Positions 1 to 8,549 of a stretch of 64,000 bases of DNA are shown here, piece by piece; within the stretch, counting starts at the first letter, position 1, and each line of letters begins with the position of its first letter. The DNA lies in NCBI RefSeq assembly GCF_014196845.1, contig NZ_JACIEM010000003.1, positions 496,001 through 560,000 on the forward strand, in the 5' to 3' direction. The stretch is from Aurantimonas endophytica. GTDB taxonomy: Bacteria; Pseudomonadota; Alphaproteobacteria; Rhizobiales; Rhizobiaceae. The position numbers were made by a program, and so were the translations under genes. The notes under the pieces are model-generated. The model ran no database searches. It was given only the letters and a program-made list of their open reading frames with translations, and was not told the origin of the DNA.

Positions 1-2
1 AC

Positions 3-383
3 GTGAACCGGAGCGCACACCGCGATCCGGTCGGCCTCAGCGATCTTCGCAACCTTGGGATCGGCGTCGTCACGCGCGTCGGAGATCCCTACAGCGAACG
101 GCTGGCGGCCCGGCTCGGACTGCCCAATGATGCCGTCGCGGTCGGGCTGGAAGCGGTGGCGACCCTCATCGCAAGCGGCAGCTATGTCGGATTTCTACCA
201 AAGCACTACGTCGATGTCCTTGCCTCGCGGTTCGTCTTCGAAGAAGTGCAGCAAGGCGAGACGCAACGCTACCGATCGCGCTTCTATCTCAATTACGAAC
301 GCAGCCGGCCGCTCACCGCATCCGGGCGCCGCTTCCGTGATCTCCTGCAAGCCTGCCATCCAGAGCAGGCTCTCCCGGCCTGA
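3..383 (+). CDS. LysR-family regulator, C-terminal part (cut by window edge)
   Basis: About 126 residues resembling the end of a LysR substrate-binding domain: the stretch GSYVGFLPKHYVD followed by a beta-rich end is typical of the effector-binding lobe. No helix-turn-helix is present because the gene runs off the left edge. The GTG at position 3 is probably internal rather than a true start. It stops just before an IS110 remnant, so its target genes are presumably to the left. The family assignment rests on this C-terminal pattern only. Confidence 0.55.
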   Translation: MNRSAHRDPVGLSDLRNLGIGVVTRVGDPYSERLAARLGLPNDAVAVGLEAVATLIASGSYVGFLPKHYVDVLASRFVFEEVQQGETQRYRSRFYLNYERSRPLTASGRRFRDLLQACHPEQALPA

Positions 384-420
384 TCGAGTTCTGGAATAGA
401 GCACTGCGCTGCCTGCATGC

Positions 421-672
421 GTCATCGCCATGGAGGCTTGTTGCGGCGCGCACTTCCTGGGACGCACCTTCGCCGGTCACGGCCACGAGGTGCGGCTGAT
501 GTTGCCCGAGTACGTGCAGCCCGACGTCAAGGTGCAGAAGACCGATGACCGGGATGCGAAGGCGATCGCCGAGGCGGCCACGCGGCCGACCATGCGGTTC
601 ATGTCGCTGAATTCCGAGGCGCAGCTCGACGTGCAGGTACTGCACCGTGCGCGCGAGCGGCTGGTGCGGTCT
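421..672 (+). pseudogene. IS110-family transposase remnant (N-terminal fragment)
   Basis: The reading frame gives MEACCGAHFLGRTFAGHGHE, then KTDDRDAKAIAEAATRPTM and LHRARERLV. These are hallmark blocks of the RuvC-like DEDD domain of IS110 transposases, and the DDRDAKAIAEA block carries catalytic acidic residues. The match stops near 672 and runs into unrelated sequence. The middle, the C-terminal serine-containing domain and the element ends are all missing, so this is a dead fragment. The start is approximate. It marks past mobile-element activity next to the first oxidoreductase operon. Confidence 0.7.
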
Positions 673-739
673 GTACTCCTCGAACGCGGGCTCTCTGCCC
701 CGAGCGTCGGCGATGCAGCGGATCGAGCGAATGGTCGCG

Positions 740-1213
740 TCAGACGAAGGCGATCCAACGGCCTGCGAAGACGGCCGCCAGCCAGAGAACGAGGGAGGTC
801 GCCGCGGCGACCGACCCCCGCCCTCTCCGAACCATGCCGGCCAGATCGCTGCCATGGGCGAACAGACGCAGTGCCCCCGCGTTGCCGCCTGCTACGGCAA
901 GGATGGCAAGCTTGGAGAGAAACGCCGGGTTCTGTGCGTAGCTTCCGATGCGGACCGACGCGAGCAGAAGGCCGCTCGCGGCGGCTAGCCCAAACCCCGC
1001 CAGCGCCATTCGGATCAGTGTGGGCATCACCGCGTCGAATTTCGGTCCGAGAATGCCCAGAAGACGGAAGTCCACCGGAGCGATCGATCCGACCAGGATG
1101 CCGATACCGAGGACGTGAAGGGCCGAGATCGTGGGGTATGCTCCCGGCACCGTAGCGATCAGACGAACGATCTGCAGTCCCTCGACCCACTCGAAGACAA
1201 CCGTCAGCTGCAT
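740..1213 (-). CDS. Small integral membrane protein, DUF6644-like
   Basis: A 157-aa protein with about four hydrophobic segments (including ISALHVLGIGILVGSIAPVD and a C-terminal segment ending AAVFAGRWIAFV). It resembles small bacterial membrane proteins of unknown function that are often encoded beside DUF6152 proteins and molybdenum hydroxylases. Its ATG overlaps the end of the upstream DUF6152-like gene by 10 nt, so it is probably the last gene of the 7.7-0.7 kb operon. A role in membrane electron transfer or in anchoring the periplasmic oxidoreductase is inference only. Confidence 0.6.
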   Translation of the reverse strand: MQLTVVFEWVEGLQIVRLIATVPGAYPTISALHVLGIGILVGSIAPVDFRLLGILGPKFDAVMPTLIRMALAGFGLAAASGLLLASVRIGSYAQNPAFLSKLAILAVAGGNAGALRLFAHGSDLAGMVRRGRGSVAAATSLVLWLAAVFAGRWIAFV

Positions 1214-1686
1214 CCGTCGATGCCTGGAGCCCAGTCTCCCGTGTAGGAGACGACGGCGCCATCCTCGAGTCGGACCCAGCTGCTGCGCAGCTGGTGCGGC
1301 GGAAGGCAGTTCCGCAAGGCGACGACGACGACCCTGTCTCCGACGCTGAGACGATCGGCGAGGTCGTAGAACATGCGGACCGGCGAAAGCTCAATCTTGC
1401 GCACCTCCCCGACGTCTTCGGTTCTGACCACCGATGGGCCGAAATACTCCGCCGGTCGGCCGACCTCGAACGGGGGAAGCTCGGGCGCATCAACCTGAAC
1501 CGTAATTACAGGATGCGGCGGCGAGAACGTGGCATCGGTCACGATCCCGGAGAGAACGATCGGTGTGGCCGCGTCGTACTGTCCCGTTACGCCATGATGG
1601 GCGAGGACTCCCCCTGCCAAGCTCAACATCGTGACGGCCACCCCACAGACGTAGCCGAATGCTTTGAACGTGCGACGTTCCTTCAT
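1204..1686 (-). CDS. Secreted DUF6152-like protein
   Basis: A 160-aa protein with an N-terminal signal sequence (MKERRTFKAFGYVCGVAVTM, then LSLAGGVLAHHG). The mature part begins HHGVTGQYD, followed by a beta-rich domain containing LSGIVTDATFSPPHPVI. The early HH plus a G-x-V strand pattern suits the DUF6152 family, small periplasmic proteins of unknown function. I chose the ATG at 1686 because the upstream in-frame extension lies inside paoC. It starts 13 nt after the paoC stop and overlaps the next membrane gene, so it belongs to the operon. Confidence 0.6.
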   Translation of the reverse strand: MKERRTFKAFGYVCGVAVTMLSLAGGVLAHHGVTGQYDAATPIVLSGIVTDATFSPPHPVITVQVDAPELPPFEVGRPAEYFGPSVVRTEDVGEVRKIELSPVRMFYDLADRLSVGDRVVVVALRNCLPPHQLRSSWVRLEDGAVVSYTGDWAPGIDGCS

Positions 1687-1699
1687 TGGTTGCGATAGC

Positions 1700-3877
1700 T
1701 CACAGGAGATCCTCAGTTCGGATGGGCATTCGGCGCAGCCGCTTTCCCGTGGCGTGGAAGATCGCGTTTGCAATTGCCGGCGAGGCGCCTGCCATCGCGA
1801 TCTCGGCAACACCTTTGGCACCCACCGAATTAAGCAGCGGATCGGGCTGATCGATGAAGCCAACCTCGATCTCGCCGATATCCGCGTTGACCGGTACGAC
1901 GTAGTCCGCGAAGTCGTTGTTCAACCAACCGCCGTAGCGCCCGTCGACCTCAGTTGCTTCGCGCAGCGCCCCGCCGAAAGCCCACACGACAGCGCCCTGC
2001 ACTTGGCTGATCGCAGTGCGCGGGCTGATCACCCGGCCGCAGTCGACGATGCTGACGGTGCGGGGAACCCGGACGCGTCGCGTCCTGGGTTCGACGTGCA
2101 CTTCCACAAAATGGGCGACATAGGCGTAGGTAGAAAACTCGGGGTATACCGGACCTGATATGATGTCGCCGGTACGCCGCAACGCATCGAGAGCGGTGCC
2201 GTCGCGTCCCGGAGGGACATGAGACACCTCGATCGTCAGGGATGGCCGACGGATTGTGGCCAGTTGTCGATGCAAGTTGCCCTCGATCTGGCGGCCGTCC
2301 AGCAACTCGGACATGGCGGCGCGCATCCGAGCAACGACCTTTGCTGTGACGGGGGCGACGCTGGTTGTCCCCCAGGAACCCGCCGTGGTGTGCTGTGGCG
2401 CGACAGTGGTGTCTCCGATCAGGATCTCCAACTGCTCGGGATCGATGGCGAGGCCCTCAAGGAGGATTGAAGCGATTGCGGTTCGTATGCCCTGACCCAT
2501 CTCGTGCCCGCCGACCGCGAAGCGTGTGCTGCCATCGGCACCGATCCGCAACGTTGCGATCGTCGGCGAACTGAGGACCGGATAGGATCCGCACGCCATT
2601 CCCCAGCCGATCTGGGTGCCATCGGAAAGGGTCGTGGAGGCGGGTCGCGGATCGCGTCGCGCCCATCCGAAGCGACTCGCGCCTTCACGAATGCATTCGT
2701 GAAGGAAGCGGGAGGACAATGGCCGACCGGTAACGATGTCTATCCGGGTGTCATGGGCGAGCCGGAACGCGACCGGATCCCGATCCAGTCCGATGGCCAA
2801 CTCGTCCACAGCACTTTCAAATGCGAAGCATCCCGCCTGGGGGTGTGGGCAACGCATTGAACCAGGAGACTGGGTGTCGATGCGGATGTGAGCGGCGGTG
2901 CCAAGATAGTCCGAGATACCGTAAAGCTGGACCGGCGCTGTATGATAGAATGGAGCGAAGCCGCCGGTGCGCGACTGCTGGTGTTCGGCATCGTAGTTGA
3001 CCGCGATCATCTTACCAGCAGCGTCCGCCCCGAGCTTGATCCGATGGCGGCTGTGGGGTCGGAATGTCGCGACGTGGAAGATTTGCCCGCGCGGCATGAC
3101 CAGCTTCACCGGCCTGCCGATCAGCATCGCTGCGTGTGCAACCAGGGCGGTCTGCCGCTGAAGCCCGTTCTTCTGGCCGAAGGCTCCTCCGATCGAAGGG
3201 CTCTTGACGTCGATGAGTTGGGGATCGAGTTGCAGCGCCTGGGCAACTACGTCCTTGATCCCGCGGCTATGCTGAGTTCCCTCGTGGATCGTCAGCCGTC
3301 CGCCGTCCCACACGGCTGTGGTGGAGATCAACTCGATGGGATTGTGGTGCTGCGGGGGCGACTCGTACTCGGCCTCAACGGTGGTCACTGCGCGGGTCAT
3401 GGCTTGGCGCGCGTCTCCGACGGCAAGATCGGCCACCGCTTCTTGGATCCCCCCGTCGCTCTCGATCAGGGGAGAGAAGTCCTCGAGGGTAAAGGTCGCG
3501 CGGACCGATTCCGCGCCCTCGATCGCGGCTTCCAAAGTTTCGGCCAGCACAAGCGCGACGGGCTGGCCCCGATGGGCGATCTGTCGTTCCAGGGTCGGCG
3601 GCGGCGCAGCCAGTTCCCCGCCGTCGCTCCCAAGAACCGAGGTGGCGGCCGGAGGCGGCGGTGGAAAGTCGTCCGGCGTCAGCACCCGTACGACGCCTTT
3701 TATGCGGAGGGCAGCCTCGGTCGAGAGCGACGTCATGCGGCCTTTTGCGACAGTCGCGGGGACGATCATGGCATGCAGGAGGTTGGAGAAGGGAAGGTCC
3801 GCGGCATACCGGATGGTGCCGGTCACCTTTTCTCGCGCGTCGACCCGTTCACGGTCGGGGAATGGTCCCGTGGGCAT
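1700..3877 (-). CDS. paoC: Molybdopterin-binding large subunit of PaoABC-type oxidoreductase, copy 1 of operon A
   Basis: A 725-aa xanthine-oxidase-family large subunit. It has the N-terminal alpha/beta hammerhead (REKVTGTIRYAADLP), the GGAFGQKNG molybdopterin loop and the C-terminal NSVGAKGVAEIA, whose Glu692 is the expected catalytic base. The usual KGxGE is KGVAE here. The active-site loop reads MRCPHPQ, unlike the MRAPxE of operons B and C, so the substrate may differ. The ATG follows AAGGAAACGCCG. It lies 69 nt behind a second large-subunit gene and is clearly its tandem paralogue. It should pair with the shared paoA and paoB products in the periplasm to oxidise aldehydes or related substrates. 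Confidence 0.88.
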   Translation of the reverse strand: MPTGPFPDRERVDAREKVTGTIRYAADLPFSNLLHAMIVPATVAKGRMTSLSTEAALRIKGVVRVLTPDDFPPPPPAATSVLGSDGGELAAPPPTLERQIAHRGQPVALVLAETLEAAIEGAESVRATFTLEDFSPLIESDGGIQEAVADLAVGDARQAMTRAVTTVEAEYESPPQHHNPIELISTTAVWDGGRLTIHEGTQHSRGIKDVVAQALQLDPQLIDVKSPSIGGAFGQKNGLQRQTALVAHAAMLIGRPVKLVMPRGQIFHVATFRPHSRHRIKLGADAAGKMIAVNYDAEHQQSRTGGFAPFYHTAPVQLYGISDYLGTAAHIRIDTQSPGSMRCPHPQAGCFAFESAVDELAIGLDRDPVAFRLAHDTRIDIVTGRPLSSRFLHECIREGASRFGWARRDPRPASTTLSDGTQIGWGMACGSYPVLSSPTIATLRIGADGSTRFAVGGHEMGQGIRTAIASILLEGLAIDPEQLEILIGDTTVAPQHTTAGSWGTTSVAPVTAKVVARMRAAMSELLDGRQIEGNLHRQLATIRRPSLTIEVSHVPPGRDGTALDALRRTGDIISGPVYPEFSTYAYVAHFVEVHVEPRTRRVRVPRTVSIVDCGRVISPRTAISQVQGAVVWAFGGALREATEVDGRYGGWLNNDFADYVVPVNADIGEIEVGFIDQPDPLLNSVGAKGVAEIAMAGASPAIANAIFHATGKRLRRMPIRTEDLL

Positions 3878-3946
3878 CGGCGTTTCCTTGGCTATGGGAC
3901 AAGCCGGCTGCGGCGAACGCCGGAGCTTGGCAGAGATCGGGCAGGT

Positions 3947-6076
3947 CTAAAGAAGATCCTCCACGCGGATGGGCAGCTTGCGCACCCGTATCCCGGTGGC
4001 ATGAAAGACGGCGTTCGCAACGGCCGCGCTCACGCCGACCATGGCCGATTGGCCAAGGCCCTTCACGCCCACCGAGTTCGCCATGGGATCGGGCTCATCG
4101 AGCAGCCCTACATCGATCTCGCCGATATCGGCGTTCACCGCGACGACATAGTCGGCGAGGTCGTTGTTCAGATAGCCGCCGTAGCGGGGGTCTATCTCCG
4201 TGGCTTCGAGCAGCGCATGGCTCACGCCCCATACGACCTGCCCGTAGACCTGACTGGCCGCCGTACGAGGGCTGACGACCCGGCCGCAATCGGCGATGGT
4301 CACAACGCGCGGAATCCGCAGGCGCCGGGTCCGCGGCTCGACGTGCACCTCTACGAAGTGGGCACTGTAGCTGTGGCTCGTGAAGCCGGGATACTCGGGT
4401 CCGATGGCAGCAAATCCGCCCTGGCGAAGGCTTTCGAGCGCATCCACCGTCTGCCCGGGAGCGAGCTGCGACACCTCCACCTGCAGGAACGGACGACGGA
4501 GGGTGGCGAGCTGGCGATGAAGGTTGCCGGCGACGGCCCGCCCGTCGAGCAACCGGGCGAAGGCGGATTGCATCGTTTCGACGGCGGACGCAGCAGCAGG
4601 AGCGACGCTCGCCGTGCCCCACGAACCCGCCGTCATGTGCTGCGGCGCAACGGTGGTGTCCGCGATCGCGATCTCGAGCCTTTCCTCGTCCAGATCAAGA
4701 CCGCTGAGCAGTATGGCGACGATGACGTTGCGCATGCCCTGGCCCATCTCGTGACCGGAGACCGTAAAGCGGCTGCTGCCGTCCGCGCCGATCCGCAGCG
4801 TGGCGATGGCTGGTGTTGCCGCGGATTGGAAAATCCCGGAGGCCACACCCCAGCCGACCAATGCTCCGTTTGTTGCGCGCATCGATAACGGCTCGGGCGT
4901 GCGACGCGACCAGCCGAAGCGGCGCGTGCCTTCGGTCAAGCAAGCGTCAAGGGACCGGGAGGAAAGCGTACGGCCGTTCTGTGGATCGACCGTCGTGCCG
5001 TTCGCAAGCCGAAGCTGCACCGGATCCATGCCCAGCTCGTACGACAGTTCGTCGATGGCGCTTTCCATCGCGAACACCGACGGCTGTGAATGGGTCCCGC
5101 GCATATAGCCCGGTGCATTGCGGTCCAGCACGAGGTTGGCTGCGGTGCCGTGGTAGTTGCCGATGCCATAAAGACGGGTCGCATCCTTGTGATGCTCTTC
5201 CGCCGGATAGTACCCGCCCTCGGATTGCTCCTGCACCACATCGTGAAGCAGAGCGACGATGCGGCCAGCAGGATCGGCACCAACCCGTATGTGGTGGAGA
5301 CTGTTCGGGCGATAGGTCGCGGTATGGAAGATCTGCCCTCGCGTCTGCACGAGCTTGACGGGACGCCCGGTCAGCATGGCGGCGTGGGCTACCAGAGCGG
5401 TCTGGCGCTGCGTTTCCTTCTGGCCGAAGCTGCCGCCGATCGTTGATCCTTTCACATCCACGCGCGTCGGATCGATCCCGAGTGCCGCGGAGACTGCATT
5501 CTTGACACCTTGGGTGTCTTGGGAGCTTTCATGGATAACGAGTTGTCCGCCGGTGAATACAGCGATGGTGGCAATGAGCTCGATCGGATTATGGTGCTGC
5601 GTGGGCGACTCATAGGTCGCTTCAATCGTGCGAGTAGCACTTGCCAAAACTGAATCGGCACTGCCGAAGGTCACCGCTTCGGCTGGGATTCTCCTTGCGC
5701 CAGCGCTATCGAGGACCGAGGCGAACGGCACAGGCTCGTAGAGGGGCCGGATCGCCTCGGCCCCCTCGATGGCCGCTTCAAGCGTTTGTGCGATGACCAG
5801 CGCAACCGGCTGACCGCGGTAGGCGACTTCGAATTCCAGCGTCGGCGGCGATGCAGGCGTTGGGAAATCGCTGGGCGTGAGCACCCGGACGACGCCGGGG
5901 ACTCGCATCGCGGCGTCCGTAGGGACTGACGATATCCTACCCTTGGCAATACCGGCGGGCACCGTCATTGCGTAGAGCATGCCGGTAAATTGCAGATCCG
6001 CGGCATATCGCACGATGCCCGTGACCTTGTCGTGAGCGTCTACTCTCGGTCGATCGGGGAAGGGAGCCGGAGGCAC
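3947..6076 (-). CDS. paoC: Molybdopterin-binding large subunit, copy 2 of operon A, catalytic Glu replaced by Gln
   Basis: A 709-aa large subunit of the same family (hammerhead DAHDKVTGIVRYAADLQ, loop GGSFGQKE). At the C-terminus the family motif KGxGE reads KGLGQ: codon 676 is CAA (plus strand 4049-4051), so the Glu that activates the Mo ligand in xanthine-oxidase enzymes is Gln. The active-site loop is also unusual (MRGTHSQ). The start is GTG at 6076, 2 nt after the paoB stop, with AGGAG just upstream. Longer in-frame starts would lie inside paoB. It may be inactive, altered in reaction, or a structural partner. Confidence 0.88.
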   Translation of the reverse strand: MPPAPFPDRPRVDAHDKVTGIVRYAADLQFTGMLYAMTVPAGIAKGRISSVPTDAAMRVPGVVRVLTPSDFPTPASPPTLEFEVAYRGQPVALVIAQTLEAAIEGAEAIRPLYEPVPFASVLDSAGARRIPAEAVTFGSADSVLASATRTIEATYESPTQHHNPIELIATIAVFTGGQLVIHESSQDTQGVKNAVSAALGIDPTRVDVKGSTIGGSFGQKETQRQTALVAHAAMLTGRPVKLVQTRGQIFHTATYRPNSLHHIRVGADPAGRIVALLHDVVQEQSEGGYYPAEEHHKDATRLYGIGNYHGTAANLVLDRNAPGYMRGTHSQPSVFAMESAIDELSYELGMDPVQLRLANGTTVDPQNGRTLSSRSLDACLTEGTRRFGWSRRTPEPLSMRATNGALVGWGVASGIFQSAATPAIATLRIGADGSSRFTVSGHEMGQGMRNVIVAILLSGLDLDEERLEIAIADTTVAPQHMTAGSWGTASVAPAAASAVETMQSAFARLLDGRAVAGNLHRQLATLRRPFLQVEVSQLAPGQTVDALESLRQGGFAAIGPEYPGFTSHSYSAHFVEVHVEPRTRRLRIPRVVTIADCGRVVSPRTAASQVYGQVVWGVSHALLEATEIDPRYGGYLNNDLADYVVAVNADIGEIDVGLLDEPDPMANSVGVKGLGQSAMVGVSAAVANAVFHATGIRVRKLPIRVEDLL

Positions 6077-6078
6077 AA

Positions 6079-7092
6079 TCAGCTCCTTTCGGCAGCGATG
6101 GTGATCGCATCGGCGACCGTCCGCGCGCCGAGCTCGGTCTTGAAGCTGTTGTGCCGACCGGCGGTAGCGTTCGAGAAGGCCGCCCGTCCTGCAGCGAGAG
6201 CCGTCTCCGCTGTCAGGGTTTGACCAGTCAGCTGCTTTTCGGCAGCGCTCGCACGCCATGGACGCGTGGCAACGCCGCCTAGGGCGATGTGAGCTCGCCC
6301 GACCCGTTCGCCGTTCATCTCCAACGCGACGGCCGCCGAAGTGAGCGCGAAAGCGTAAGACTCCCGGTCACGGATCTTGTGATATGTCGAACGGACACCC
6401 GCCGCGTTTTTCGGCACGATGATCGCCGTGATGATCTCGCCCGGTGCGAGCGTAAATTCCAGATCCGGCGTGTCGCCCGGCAAGCGGTACAGGTCGTCGA
6501 CTGGCAGCGAGCGGGAGCCGGAAGGACCGAGAACTTCCAGGGATGCGTCCATCGCGAGCAGTGCGACGGGCCAGTCACCCGGCGAGACCGCGGTGCAGGC
6601 TTCACTCGTGCCTAACACGGCCTGGCCACGATCCAGTCCGCCGATGGCAGCGCAGCCGCTACCCGCTTCTCGCTTGTTACACGGGTAGACACCGACATTG
6701 CTGGTGCCGCCCGAGCCGTTCCGGAAGTACAGGCAACGGGTGCGCTGCAGAAGATTGCCTCCTACGGTCGCCATGTTCCGCAATTGCTGCGAGGCTGCCT
6801 TCGTCAGGGACTCAGCGAGGATCGGATATTCACGCGCGACCACCGGGTCTCCGGCCACCGCACTCATCAGCGCGAGCGCCCCGAACCGGAGTTCTTCACC
6901 GTCGGTCTCGATCCGGTCGAGCCCGTCGATGGACGCGATGTCGATCAGATGGCTGGGACGCTCGATGTTCAGCTTCATCAAATCGTACATCGAGGTTCCA
7001 CCGGCGATGTAGCGCGCGCCTTCCCCGGAGTTCATGAACGCGCTCACGGCCTCTTCGGCTGAAGCTGGTCGCATGTAATGGAACGGGCGCAT
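6079..7092 (-). CDS. paoB: FAD/4Fe-4S subunit of PaoABC-type oxidoreductase (operon A)
   Basis: A 337-aa CO-dehydrogenase-flavoprotein-type subunit. The FAD-binding block is ARYIAGGTSMYDLMKL and the second is QLRNMATVGGNLLQRTRC. As in E. coli PaoB (YagS), it carries an insertion with four cysteines (RTRC, PCNKR, GSGC, SEAC) that fits an extra [4Fe-4S] cluster. The start MRPFHYMRPAS overlaps the paoA stop as TGATG. It would pass electrons between the 2Fe-2S subunit and an external acceptor. Part of the minus-strand operon starting at 7730. Confidence 0.88.
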   Translation of the reverse strand: MRPFHYMRPASAEEAVSAFMNSGEGARYIAGGTSMYDLMKLNIERPSHLIDIASIDGLDRIETDGEELRFGALALMSAVAGDPVVAREYPILAESLTKAASQQLRNMATVGGNLLQRTRCLYFRNGSGGTSNVGVYPCNKREAGSGCAAIGGLDRGQAVLGTSEACTAVSPGDWPVALLAMDASLEVLGPSGSRSLPVDDLYRLPGDTPDLEFTLAPGEIITAIIVPKNAAGVRSTYHKIRDRESYAFALTSAAVALEMNGERVGRAHIALGGVATRPWRASAAEKQLTGQTLTAETALAAGRAAFSNATAGRHNSFKTELGARTVADAITIAAERS

Positions 7093-7730
7093 CAGCTTCG
7101 CTCCATCACGGCTGCGGCATCCTCGATGGCCGCGACAATGCCGACATAGGCCCCGCATCGGCAGATGTTGCCGCTCATGTACTCGCGGATGCGTTCCCTA
7201 GAAGTCGCGTTGCCCTCCGCCACGCAGGCAACCGCCGCCATGATCTGGCCGGGCGTACAGTAGCCGCACTGGAGCGCATCGTGGTCGATGAAGGCCTGTT
7301 GCATCGGATGCAGCGCATCGCCCTGCGTAAGCCCCTCGATCGTTAGAATTTCCCGACCTTCCATCTTCGCGGCCAGGGTCAGGCACGAGGCGACACGCTG
7401 TCCGTCGACATGCACGGTGCAGGCCCCGCACTGTCCGTGATCGCACCCCTTTTTCGCCCCCGTCAACGCGAGACGCTCGCGCAGCAGATCAAGGAGGGAT
7501 GTGCGCGCGTCGACCTCAAGGTCGAAAGTTTCGCCGTTGATAGTCGTGTGCACGGCAATTGCGTGCTCGGCAGCAACAGGGAGGGCTGGCGAGGCTGCGA
7601 CCTCTTGCCCCCCCGCCCGTCCAATGAGCGGTGCGACGGAGGCCGTCGCCCCGGCGATTATAGCTGAGCGGCGCGTAAGCACGAGGGCGCCGTTTGTGAC
7701 CGGTGCTCCTTGGTTCGGTTTATCCGACAT
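7092..7730 (-). CDS. paoA: Tat-exported 2Fe-2S subunit of PaoABC-type oxidoreductase (operon A)
   Basis: A 212-aa protein. A twin-arginine signal (LTRRSAIIAG followed by a hydrophobic stretch) predicts export of the folded complex to the periplasm. The plant-type ferredoxin domain has KGCDHGQCGAC, and the second all-helical 2Fe-2S domain has CGYCTPGQ and GNICRCGAY. The ATG at 7730 was chosen for a nearby GGGAGAG and because the signal begins sensibly there. It is first in the operon and is read away from a divergent tetR, with a promoter and operator-like dyad between them. Confidence 0.9.
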   Translation of the reverse strand: MSDKPNQGAPVTNGALVLTRRSAIIAGATASVAPLIGRAGGQEVAASPALPVAAEHAIAVHTTINGETFDLEVDARTSLLDLLRERLALTGAKKGCDHGQCGACTVHVDGQRVASCLTLAAKMEGREILTIEGLTQGDALHPMQQAFIDHDALQCGYCTPGQIMAAVACVAEGNATSRERIREYMSGNICRCGAYVGIVAAIEDAAAVMERS

Positions 7731-7804
7731 AAGGACTCTCCCTTGCATGGCCGGGGACGCGGGGCGGCTTTGCCGAACACATGCCGCCCTGTATAAGGAC
7801 GGCT

Positions 7805-7841
7805 GGTACGCATATATGTACCGATCGTATCTATGAGTCAA
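7805..7841 (-). promoter_or_regulatory. Promoter of operon A with overlapping TetR-type operator dyad
   Basis: On the minus strand TTGACT (7836-7841) is followed after 17 nt by CATATA (7813-7818), a fair sigma-70-type pair pointing towards paoA. An imperfect inverted repeat GGTACGCATATATGTACC (7805-7822, 14 of 18 positions symmetric) covers the -10 hexamer. It sits between paoA and the divergent tetR, a standard position for a repressor site. Binding by that TetR is inference. Confidence 0.5.
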
Positions 7842-7864
7842 TTGCCCAGCGGTGACGTTGTTCG

Positions 7865-8446
7865 ATGAGTTCTGAGGTCAGCCGTCGCTCCATTGGCGCT
7901 CGTCCCAACCCCGACGCTGCGGACGCGATCCTCGACGCCGCGGCCTCTCTCCTGCAGCGCAAGGGCTTGCGGGGTCTGACCACCGACGCGATCGCGCGGG
8001 AGGCTCGTGCGAGCAAGACGACGCTCTATCGCTGGTGGCCTAACAGAGGGGCATTGCTTCTGGCCCTTTACGTTCGGCGTAAGGGCAGCAGCGTGCATGA
8101 GGACACGGGATCTTTAATCCAGGACGTTGCACGAACATACGAGCGAGTGTTTCGCACTTGGCAGAACGAAGGCCAGCTGTTCTCGCTCATCATCGCAGAG
8201 GCTCAACACGACGATGGTGTCGCAGAAGCGTTGGTTGCCTTCCGGAAAGAGCGTGTAGACGATTGGCTACCTGTACTGCGACGTGCGGAGGAGCGCTCAG
8301 AACTCGTAGATGGCGCTGATCTCGAGGCGTTGGCCGAGTCGATCGTCGCGCATGCGTGGTTCTATCTGATCACAAGGCGCTTGGGATCGGATCCAGCAAT
8401 TTTGGCAGCCAGAGTGATCGGTCCGTGGCTACGGAAGAACAGATGA
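7865..8446 (+). CDS. TetR-family transcriptional regulator
   Basis: A 193-aa protein. The N-terminal TetR helix-turn-helix is clear (AILDAAASLLQRKG, then TTDAIAREARASKTTLYRWW). The C-terminal ligand domain is helical (VARTYERVFRTWQNEGQLFS). It is transcribed divergently from operon A with 134 nt between the start codons, so it most likely controls that operon and itself, probably through an aldehyde-like inducer. This gene and the stretch after it look less GC-rich than their neighbours, suggesting separate acquisition. Confidence 0.85.
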   Translation: MSSEVSRRSIGARPNPDAADAILDAAASLLQRKGLRGLTTDAIAREARASKTTLYRWWPNRGALLLALYVRRKGSSVHEDTGSLIQDVARTYERVFRTWQNEGQLFSLIIAEAQHDDGVAEALVAFRKERVDDWLPVLRRAEERSELVDGADLEALAESIVAHAWFYLITRRLGSDPAILAARVIGPWLRKNR

Positions 8447-8549
8447 CGCTTAATACGATTTTCTGGGCCGGCCGCCGGAATCCCATCGCAAATACCAGGA
8501 TCGAGCGCAGCATCGAACCCCGACGATGGATCCGTTTAGTGGGGGAGGA

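Noticed and set aside
2888-4888. 666-codon open frame on plus across the two paoC genes
   Set aside because: It is antisense to both molybdopterin subunits, spans their gap and has no recognisable domain.
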